NCBI GenBank assembly: GCA_003661775.1
Contig: QMWT01000003.1
Span: 1-35,024 of the forward strand
Direction: 5' to 3'
Origin: Thermoprotei archaeon
Lineage (GTDB): Archaea > Thermoproteota > Thermoprotei_A > Sulfolobales > Ignisphaeraceae
Length of the DNA stretch: 35,024 bases
The position numbers were made by a program, and so were the translations under genes. Numbering within the stretch: the stretch's first letter is position 1; each line of letters begins with the position of its first letter. The notes beneath the pieces were generated by a model that did no database searches, was not told where the DNA came from, and saw only the letters and a list, made by a program, of their open reading frames with translations. Below are positions 27,974-35,024 of this stretch, piece by piece.

Positions 27974-29317
27974 CTAAGTTAGTTTGAGGAAGTCAAGACC
28001 GGGAATCCTTACTTTGCGTCTTCTCCTAACTTGCTTCAACATTCTCTGCATCATTTGATAGTATTTCAATAGTTCTCGTACTTCGTCAATACTTGTCCCC
28101 GATCCCCTTGCTATTCTCTCCATCCGCCTTCTGTCAATTATTGAAGGTTTATCGAGCTCCTCCATAGTCATAGAGTCCATTATTGCTATCCATCTTCTAA
28201 GTTTTTCCTCGCTCAACTTCAACTGGTCGTCTGATATAGGTAATAGCGAGAGTCCAGGGATCATCTGCAGAATCTTTCTAAGGGGCCCAAGTTTTCTCAG
28301 CGCTATGATCTGCGCATATAGATCCCTCAACGTGAATTTTCCGCTTGCGATTGCATGCGACATTCTCTTTTCTACTGCTCTTCCTATATCTAGAGATTTC
28401 AGTTTCTCTATTAAGGATTCCAAGTCTCCTAGTCCAAGAAGGCGTGCAACGAATTTCCTTGGGTTAAACACCTCTATTTCAGGTATTTTTTCTCCAGTAC
28501 CTACAAATTTTATCGTTGCACCTGTAGCTGCAACCGCCGATAGAGCTCCCCCTCCTCTCGCACTACCGTCAAGCTTTGTCACTACTATGCTCCCTATGGG
28601 GGTGTAATCGTGAAATCTCTTGGCCAGATCGTACGCCTTCTGACCCATGGCAGCATCGATCACCATAACAACTTCATCGGGTTTTATCGAGTCCGCTAGT
28701 GCTTTCATCTCCTCGAGAAGAGCTTGCTCATTTCCATAACCGTGTCTACCTGCAGTATCTATTATTATTATTGAACATCCTAGTTTTCTAAACTTCTCCA
28801 GGCACTTATTGGCTATATCGACGGGGTTCTTACAATTAGGATCACCGCAGAAGGGCACATCGATCGCGTTGGCTAACTGCTGCAACTGCTCGTATGCAGC
28901 CGGTCTATAGGTGTCTACCGTCGCGAGACAAGGACGATAACCGTACTTCTTATACAAATACGCTATTTTAGCTGCTGATGTTGTCTTCCCTGAACCCTGA
29001 ACTCCTACAAGCAGTATCACCCATGGAGTCTTCGGCGGAAATATGTTCGGGGTCTTATCTCCTCCAAAAAGTTTAGAGAGTTCCTCATAGACTATCTTTA
29101 TGAACCATTCGCGTCGCGATACGTAGGGAGGCGGAGACTCCTTTAAAGCTCGCTCCTTTATGCTGCGAGTTAAACTGAAAACAAGTTTTACGTTGACATC
29201 TGCTCTGAGCAGCGCCTTCTGCAACTCTTTGACAAAGTTCTCTACCGCAACCTCGTAAGGTTCCTTACCTTTGATAAAACTGAGAATTGCTCCTTTTAGC
29301 TCCGACAAGAACCTCAT
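27974..29317 (-). CDS. srp54: Signal recognition particle protein SRP54
   Basis: LLVGVQGSGKTTSAAKIAYLYKK, TVDTYRPAAYEQLQQLA, IIIDTAGRHGYG, TKLDGSARGGGALSAVAATG, M-domain tail. Confidence 0.97.
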   Translation of the reverse strand: MRFLSELKGAILSFIKGKEPYEVAVENFVKELQKALLRADVNVKLVFSLTRSIKERALKESPPPYVSRREWFIKIVYEELSKLFGGDKTPNIFPPKTPWVILLVGVQGSGKTTSAAKIAYLYKKYGYRPCLATVDTYRPAAYEQLQQLANAIDVPFCGDPNCKNPVDIANKCLEKFRKLGCSIIIIDTAGRHGYGNEQALLEEMKALADSIKPDEVVMVIDAAMGQKAYDLAKRFHDYTPIGSIVVTKLDGSARGGGALSAVAATGATIKFVGTGEKIPEIEVFNPRKFVARLLGLGDLESLIEKLKSLDIGRAVEKRMSHAIASGKFTLRDLYAQIIALRKLGPLRKILQMIPGLSLLPISDDQLKLSEEKLRRWIAIMDSMTMEELDKPSIIDRRRMERIARGSGTSIDEVRELLKYYQMMQRMLKQVRRRRKVRIPGLDFLKLT

Positions 29318-29321
29318 AGCG

Positions 29322-29720
29322 CTACTCCTTAACCCTGACGATCATCCGCCTGTCCATCACTACCCAATACTCGACCTCCTTACCAGGACCTAGTTTATTA
29401 GCCACTGCAGGATCGTTCGGCTTATCGACTTCAAACGTTTCGAAAGTCTCGAGATCCATTATCTGAACTTGATCTCCTATCAGCGCGGTTACCTGTCCAG
29501 TTCTCTTTTCGATCATCGGCACTTCCACACGCTGACCTACTGGTCCCACAAGGGTTTTCCTGGCACCACTGAAAAGACATATCGCTGTTAAATGTACTTT
29601 AGCGCTACCATGTTTCCCCGTCTTTGCTCGCGATACTTCCACTACTCTACAAGGTTCTCCATCTATAACTACATAGCTTCCGCTCTTCAACTGACCTAAC
29701 TCAGCGTACGTTATACTCAT
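29322..29720 (-). CDS. Translation initiation factor aIF5A
   Basis: [45 protein letters not shown]; hypusination-site region KTGKHGSAK. Confidence 0.96.
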   Translation of the reverse strand: MSITYAELGQLKSGSYVVIDGEPCRVVEVSRAKTGKHGSAKVHLTAICLFSGARKTLVGPVGQRVEVPMIEKRTGQVTALIGDQVQIMDLETFETFEVDKPNDPAVANKLGPGKEVEYWVVMDRRMIVRVKE

Positions 29721-29796
29721 CTCATTATCACCTCACAGAACCCATTACTGCAAAGCCAGATAAAAATGCTCTTGAGGCTAAAATGCTGGGGATTAA

Positions 29797-30231
29797 ATGG
29801 AGCTAGGCAACATTATCACGTCTATAGAGACCGCCCTCAACAAGCATAGCAGATGCAGCGAACTCACTAAGGAAACTTCGAGACAGTGCCTCGAGTCTTT
29901 ATATCAGCTGCTCTCAGCACTTGTTGAGAATCTGGCAGCGGCTCTCAACCTACCTGAGGCGGATATCGCGAAGAAGCGTGGCGGGTGGAACATAGAACTT
30001 CTCGACGACGCTGTTGAGCGCTTAGTGGATATATTCGATGGTTCCTCAACGATTCTCAACTGTTGGGATAGGCTATGGGAACTATACCTGAAGAGGGAGC
30101 TTGATCCAAGAAGCATTTCGGAGTTTTACAACGAATTACAGTCAATGCTTAGAGTCTTAAAGATGAAGTCGTCTTCAAATACCTTCCAGAAACATCATCG
30201 CGAACGCAGTGCCTTAAGACGACAACCTTAG
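29797..30231 (+). CDS. Hypothetical helical protein (144 aa)
   Basis: ORF preceded by TATA-like agataaaaa around 29757-29765; no family recognised. Confidence 0.55.
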   Translation: MELGNIITSIETALNKHSRCSELTKETSRQCLESLYQLLSALVENLAAALNLPEADIAKKRGGWNIELLDDAVERLVDIFDGSSTILNCWDRLWELYLKRELDPRSISEFYNELQSMLRVLKMKSSSNTFQKHHRERSALRRQP

Positions 30232-30351
30232 ATGGTAGCACATCTAGTTCAAATTTTGATGTCGGAGAGCGTTGTTCAAAACTTTTCATATCGCTTCCAC
30301 AAAAACTACAACACTTTTTTATCCCCGCTCAGAAGTGCTGAGACTGGTAGC

Positions 30352-30429
30352 GCCGCGGTAGTATAGCCCGGCCTAGTATGCGGGCCTGTCGAGCCCGTGA
30401 CCCGGGTTCAAATCCCGGCCGCGGCGCCA
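30352..30429 (+). tRNA. tRNA-Asp (anticodon GTC), CCA encoded
   Basis: GCCGCGG...CGGGC-CTGTCGA-GCCCG...CCGGG-TTCAAAT-CCCGG-CCGCGGC-G-CCA; TATA-like tttttatcc near 30315-30323. Confidence 0.95.
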
Positions 30430-30576
30430 CAAGCACCTCCAAATCAACTATTGTGAATAGGAATTTCTTGAATGTCTTAACCTAAATGCAAATAGTCAAC
30501 CAATGAACGTGGTGTAAATAAAGTTTATAAATAATCCTAAAATAAGCATTTCCTTTGCAGAGACAGGTGTAGCATC

Positions 30577-31698
30577 ATGATATTGACTAGAAATGATCTT
30601 GACTTAAGAACTTTTCGACGTATGTATAGAGAGAATTTAATTAAGGCTGCTAAGTTCTTAAAACCAAGTTTTATTCCTTGTAGGATTGTGTTGACTAGAG
30701 CAATGTTTTATTTGCATCAAGAGAAACTTATCGAAATAATTAAGCGTTACCCTCTGGCATTCCCAGATTATGATCCAAACGAAATAAAGCTAGATAACAT
30801 ACCTAAAAATCTGTATGAAGATCATGAAGAAAGACTTGTGAAAGATGTTTTTGGAACTGTGTGGAGATACAGAATAGCAGGTCTTGGCCCTCATCCTCAT
30901 CAATATCCATTAGATGATCTGGACAAGGTATACACTTGGACTTTACCAGATCCAGAAGAAGGCTATCCCCTAGGATATGCAGACCCCAAACCCATGTTAT
31001 CATGGGAAGAACTCTTTGATTATTTCGACAAGTTGAGAGAGCAAGGAAGATTAGTTGTTTTTAGTTTACATCACTTCCTATTTCAAAAACTTATGGACGT
31101 GATACCTATAAACAAGCTGATGATGGCTATTCGTAGAGGTGACAAAAGATTTTTAATAGCGTTGAACAAGATTGCAGAATATCAATACGGGTTGTTGAAG
31201 ATAGCTAAAAGGTATAGCAAAGGAATAGACGTTGTTACATTTCTAGAGGATTTAGGCACTCAGAAGAGTCCATTTATAAGACCTGAATACCTAAGGAAGT
31301 ATTTCCTACCTTATTACAAGAAATTCTTTGAAGAAGTGAAATCTATGGGTTCCTTAGTCTACTTCCATAGCGACGGTTTGATCGTGCCTCTATTTGATGT
31401 AATTCTTGAAGCGGGAATTGACATACTCAATATTCAAGATCTTAATGGAATAGATAATATTTCAACTAAACTCAAAGGTAAGGTATGTGTAGACCTAGAT
31501 ATCGATAGACAAAAGCTCATCCCTTATGGGTCAAAAGATGAGATCTACAAACATATACAGAATGTTGTCAACACGTTGAACATAGAGGACGGAGGGCTTA
31601 TGATACACATAGAGGTGCATCCGCCAACACCTCTAGAGAATATTGAGTATCTTGCTCAAGCTTGTTACAGATATTGTCTAGGAATAGAACCATCCTAA
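30577..31698 (+). CDS. Uroporphyrinogen decarboxylase (URO-D) family protein, probable corrinoid-dependent methyltransferase
   Basis: 373 aa; FLEDLGTQKSPFIRPEYLRKYFLPYYKKFFEEVKSMGSLVYFHSDGLIVPLFDVILEAGIDILNIQD, IHIEVHPPTPLENI; followed by a corrinoid-protein gene. TATA ttataaata near 30522-30530. Confidence 0.85.
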   Translation: MILTRNDLDLRTFRRMYRENLIKAAKFLKPSFIPCRIVLTRAMFYLHQEKLIEIIKRYPLAFPDYDPNEIKLDNIPKNLYEDHEERLVKDVFGTVWRYRIAGLGPHPHQYPLDDLDKVYTWTLPDPEEGYPLGYADPKPMLSWEELFDYFDKLREQGRLVVFSLHHFLFQKLMDVIPINKLMMAIRRGDKRFLIALNKIAEYQYGLLKIAKRYSKGIDVVTFLEDLGTQKSPFIRPEYLRKYFLPYYKKFFEEVKSMGSLVYFHSDGLIVPLFDVILEAGIDILNIQDLNGIDNISTKLKGKVCVDLDIDRQKLIPYGSKDEIYKHIQNVVNTLNIEDGGLMIHIEVHPPTPLENIEYLAQACYRYCLGIEPS

Positions 31699-32034
31699 TA
31701 TTTTGAAGTCCTATTCTTATGTAACCCATTCAATGTATTCGTATAGTATCTTAGTGTCATACCTTCACCTATGCATTGTCCCGATGTTGGTTTAGACCAA
31801 TGAATTCAATAGAACATCATAATTCTAGAGATTTAACTCATAATGTTTGACAAAATAGTGTTGATATGTAAACAAGATTAAGAAGCTAAATCGTTATGGT
31901 GTCAGGATACCACTTTACAGATATCCGTACCTCGGGAAAATGTATTATCAAGAAGATTTCTGATAGTTACAAAGAGTAGAAGGTGGCTTTAGCGATGGCT
32001 GACGGGGCTATACTTTAGGTTTATGTGTACATAA

Positions 32035-32343
32035 TACCCTGATTCATCGGTTAAAATCCAGTATAGGAGGAAAGACAAAGCAATACAAGCATTTGTTGAG
32101 TATGAATATAATGAGGTTATGGTTGTCTACGAAGGTAAGCAGACACCTTATGCACAAACTGAAGACGTTATTTTGAAACGACATTGAGCTTGGGATGCCT
32201 ATAGGAACAAAGTTCTTCATAGTGATATTGGGTTTACTTATGCTAGGGTTTACATTGAACTACAAGATATTGAACTTGAAAGCTCGAGAAGGAATTATGA
32301 TAATGGGTCACAGTTGAATAGAGGCGTAGGAACAGCATTTTAA
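32035..32343 (+). pseudogene. Possible disrupted ORF, one in-frame TGA at 32185
   Basis: One frame reads YPDSSVKIQYRRKDKAIQAFVEYEYNEVMVVYEGKQTPYAQTEDVILKRH*AWDAYRNKVLHSDIGFTYARVYIELQDIELESSRRNYDNGSQLNRGVGTAF*. Confidence 0.3.
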
Positions 32344-32421
32344 AGTAATCACAGGTCCTATAACTGAGATATCTCTACCTTGATAGGCATTTTGTAGGGA
32401 GACCCCGCCACATACAAGGAC

Positions 32422-32431
32422 TTAATATTTA
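32422..32431 (+). promoter_or_regulatory. TATA box for corrinoid protein gene
   Basis: ttaatattta, implying transcription start near 32455 and a 5'UTR of about 60 nt. Confidence 0.45.
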
Positions 32432-32518
32432 TCAAGTATACATATGTTGTCGGCGCCGCTACTCCGCGAAAGCATTGCGTGCCTACAAACAAGGAACGCT
32501 TCGTAGGGTGAAATCTCT

Positions 32519-33193
32519 ATGAGTGATGACATTCTTGAAAAGGTAAGGGATAGTTTAGCTGACTTAGATTTGGAGAACACCCTAAGGTATGTAGAGGAAG
32601 CCCTGAACCAAGGAGTAGATGTTGTAGATATAATAATGAAAGGTCTTACAGAAGGTATGAAGATCGTTGGTGAAAGATTTGAAAGAGAAGAGTACTTCAT
32701 CGCAGAAGTCGTAGTGGCTGCAGAGATATTTAAAGAGGTTATGAACATGCTTAAGCCGAGGCTGTCCCAATCTAATAAAGGATTGAAACCTATAGGGAGA
32801 GTTATTATAGGAACTGTCTATGGTGATATACATGATATAGGGAAAAACCTTGTCGCAGCAGTTCTAGAAGCAAACAATTTTGAAGTTATTGATCTAGGTG
32901 TTGACGTGCCTCCGGAGAAGTTTGTCAAAGCTGTTGAAGAGTATCAACCGGATATACTAGGAATATCAGCGCTTTTAACAACAACCATGATGAACATAAA
33001 AAACGTTGTTGAAGCCCTTGAAAGAGAAGGTCTAAGAAACAAAGTGAAGATAATTGTTGGGGGGGCGCCTGTAACAGAGGAATTTGCAAGGAGCATAGGT
33101 GCTGATGCATATGCAGAGGATGCATTTAAAACCGTAGAGGTATGCAAAAGACTAATAGAAGAAAAGAGGAGGGGGTCTCAGCGTAAAACTTAG
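32519..33193 (+). CDS. Corrinoid (B12-binding) methyltransferase protein, MtaC/MtbC-like
   Basis: N-terminal helical cap then B12 motif GTVYGDIHDIGKNLV (DxHxxG), VIDLGVDVPPEKFV, ILGISALLTTTM, IIVGGAPVTEEFARSIGADAYAEDA. Confidence 0.95.
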   Translation: MSDDILEKVRDSLADLDLENTLRYVEEALNQGVDVVDIIMKGLTEGMKIVGERFEREEYFIAEVVVAAEIFKEVMNMLKPRLSQSNKGLKPIGRVIIGTVYGDIHDIGKNLVAAVLEANNFEVIDLGVDVPPEKFVKAVEEYQPDILGISALLTTTMMNIKNVVEALEREGLRNKVKIIVGGAPVTEEFARSIGADAYAEDAFKTVEVCKRLIEEKRRGSQRKT

Positions 33194-33319
33194 CACCTAT
33201 TATGCGTATCAAAGATCATTAAGCTAAGAAAGGGATTAATTCGGGAAATGCACTTTCACATAATATCGATATCGTGAACTCGAAGGTTATGGGATCGCAG
33301 AATCTCCTCATACATATAC

Positions 33320-33347
33320 GTCCTAGCAGTAGTACTATTGCTAGGAC
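33320..33347. repeat. 28-bp near-perfect palindrome
   Basis: gtcctagcagtagtactattgctaggac; 13 of 14 mirrored positions are complementary. Confidence 0.85.
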
Positions 33348-33476
33348 TCTCGAATACGTTGAAACCTCCTAGTTCTGAGGACAGAGAACATAATACTTAA
33401 TGCTCAACATCGTCATGCCTATGCTAACAACGGAATTAGATCTAGCGTGAGCTACGATGTTTGATTTCGATAACAA

Positions 33477-34211
33477 ATGTTGTTTAAGCTATTCTATCGC
33501 TGTTATGTAGTGGAAAGGTGGCATAGCTTGCGCAGTTCCGTAGAGCTCCTTAAGAAAGAGCTAGAGAAAGGCTTCGTAGTACAATCGCTAAACTTGATTC
33601 CAGGTCTCAGTGCTATAGTGTCTACTGCGGCTGAGCAAGGCTGTGCTGAAGATACTGGTAGAGGATTTGTGATCAAGAATAGAGCCTGCTTCGCAATGAT
33701 GCTATCGGCGATCGGGTTGAACCCGCTACACCTAGTCGACGTTATAGAGTGGCGCGAGTTTGAGGAGTTTGTAGCAGGAGTACTAAGTGCAAATAACATG
33801 AATGTTTACCGCAACATTAGGATCCGTGGACGTGGGAAGCACTACGAGGTGGACGTACTTGCCATATCAAACCGTGTAGGGCTTGTTGTCGAGTGCAAGT
33901 CGTGGAAGAAGGTTAGACACAGCTTAAGCGCTATCCGTAGCGTGGCAGCGAAACATCGCAATAGGGTCGAAGTGCTAGCCAAGCGCTGCTACAGCCTCAT
34001 ACATCAATTTAGGGAGATAAACCGTCCAAATTGCTTCGTACCTATTATCGTGTTGTTGAAGGATGTGGGTATACCTGTTGTAGATGGAGTTGCAGTGGTT
34101 TCTATATCCAAGCTTAACGACCTTGTGACGAACCTGGACTACTATATCAGCGAGCTAGGTATCGAGTGCATAGAGAATCTCTGTAAAAATAGGAAAACAA
34201 CCCTTCTCTAA
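33477..34211 (+). CDS. PD-(D/E)XK restriction-endonuclease-like (Mrr-type) protein
   Basis: WREFEEFVAGVLSANNMNVYRNIRIRGRGKHYEVDVLAISNRVGLVVECKSWKK contains the D...ExK core (EVDVLA / VVECKSW). Start codon uncertain. Confidence 0.75.
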   Translation: MLFKLFYRCYVVERWHSLRSSVELLKKELEKGFVVQSLNLIPGLSAIVSTAAEQGCAEDTGRGFVIKNRACFAMMLSAIGLNPLHLVDVIEWREFEEFVAGVLSANNMNVYRNIRIRGRGKHYEVDVLAISNRVGLVVECKSWKKVRHSLSAIRSVAAKHRNRVEVLAKRCYSLIHQFREINRPNCFVPIIVLLKDVGIPVVDGVAVVSISKLNDLVTNLDYYISELGIECIENLCKNRKTTLL

Positions 34212-34221
34212 GGACTATATA

Positions 34222-34634
34222 ATGATATGCCCACAGCGTGCGAAGAGGATCCCCGCTGATGAGTTGAGAAGTCATGCAAACAAGCTGAAGAATGTTGCCC
34301 CAGTACCTAGGTAACGTCAAAAAGCGGCGGTCGTTAAGAGCTACGAAGGTGATGTTCTCAGCGTTGTGATCGTTGACGAGAACGTTGAGCTGGTCAAGAA
34401 AACGGGAGCTTCTCACATGCTGAACCGCTCTCTCCACTGCTTGTTGTGCTCTTCATGGTTCTCGGCTCCAAGGTCGGGAAGAAATTTGTCTCGTTGTTCG
34501 AGTAGTTGGAGTCCATGCTTCAACTTCACTACAGCCGCGAACTGGAGGACTTTAAGCAATTCACCGTTATGAAGTACGAAGTCTATGGAAAACGCATTAT
34601 TATCAAGATGAAGGTAAGGTACGACTCTGCCTAG
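34222..34634 (+). pseudogene. Decayed ORF (two in-frame stops plus frameshift)
   Basis: MICPQRAKRIPADELRSHANKLKNVAPVPR*RQKAAVVKSYEGDVLSVVIVDENVELVKKTGASHM, frameshift, PLLVVLFMVLGSKVGKKFVSLFE*LESMLQLHYSRELEDFKQFTVMKYEVYGKRIIIKMKVRYDSA*; preceded by TATA-like actatataat. Confidence 0.5.
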
Positions 34635-34744
34635 CCTTGACTGGGTCTACATCCCCCCAGTGCCAAGAATTCTTAACTCCTCCACGTTTCCCCAGCTATG
34701 TTCTGCTCCCTTCAAAACTCAATTGTGTGAACGGGGGAACAGAT

Positions 34745-34940
34745 ATGGCGAAAAACATGTTCTATCGAGTTAAGAAGTGCCAGGGATCATTACTATTTGG
34801 TTAAGGAGTTCCACGACCTGAGCTCTGGACGTAAGAGGTCTAGAAGCATGAGCAACCGCAAGGTTATAGAGCGGGTGCATGTACTTCTAGAGGATCTGAT
34901 CGAGGAGCAGCTCTCGAAGCTAATTGAATGCGCGAAGAAT
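34745..34940 (+). pseudogene. Frameshifted small ORF
   Basis: MAKNMFYRVKKCQ(frameshift)RDHYYLVKEFHDLSSGRKRSRSMSNRKVIERVHVLLEDLIEEQLSKLIECAKNGG. Confidence 0.45.
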
Positions 34941-34949
34941 GGAGGGGTG

Positions 34950-35024
34950 TGGTGCGGGGGGTGGGATTTGAACCCACGCAGGCCTACGCCATCGGGGCCT
35001 AAGCCCGACCCCTTTGACCTAGCT
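34950..35024 (-). tRNA. tRNA-Leu (anticodon TAG), 5' end beyond window, CCA encoded
   Basis: Minus strand: ...TCGGG-CTTAGGC-CCCGA, long variable arm TGGCGTAGGCCTGC, T-arm GTGGG-TTCAAAT-CCCAC, CCCCCGC-A-CCA. Confidence 0.9.

Noticed and set aside
31699-32518. Pyrrolysine-containing methylamine methyltransferase hidden in the gap between URO-D and corrinoid genes
   Set aside because: The gap is too short and no frame is extended by UAG read-through; the only notable interruption is a TGA.
33320-33347. Palindrome as an intrinsic terminator of the corrinoid gene
   Set aside because: No downstream T-tract and located about 125 bp past the stop codon; kept as a finding with unknown function instead.
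1-35024. CRISPR arrays, inteins or intact insertion sequences
   Set aside because: No regularly spaced direct repeats, no transposase motifs, and no intein splice blocks in rgy, valS or XPB translations.

Overview
The window is hyperthermophilic archaeal (crenarchaeal-type) DNA, inferred from reverse gyrase, Alba, aIF5A, SRP54, Csl4, Pus10, XPB-like helicase, archaeal RNA polymerase subunits and archaeal TATA promoters. About 1-30.3 kb is a dense information-processing region: valS, an HD phosphohydrolase, an NSUN-type RNA methyltransferase, tRNA-Glu, a COG1665-like nucleotidyltransferase, alba2/reverse gyrase/alba1, XPB, gatCAB, and a long minus-strand cluster (TFS, RpoL, Csl4, METTL5-like, Dph2, L10e, TrmJ-like, HemK-like, KsgA, DUF655, RpoF, L21e, Pus10, SRP54, aIF5A). 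About 30.4-34.95 kb, between tRNA-Asp and a truncated tRNA-Leu, looks accessory. It holds a URO-D-family methyltransferase, a corrinoid protein, decayed ORFs, a 28-bp palindrome and a lone PD-(D/E)XK nuclease. The most interesting items I found by hand are three candidate C/D-box guide sRNAs (about 2785-2844 +, 11991-12047 -, 18302-18369 -). Two of these have 5-bp terminal stems placed exactly as K-turn geometry requires. Others are a nearly identical inverted tRNA-Glu/tRNA-Asp pair (4 differences over 78 nt), the Alba-flanked reverse gyrase, and the minimal corrinoid methyltransferase module. No CRISPR array, intact transposase or rRNA was seen. No database searches were run, so product names come from motif and family recognition.
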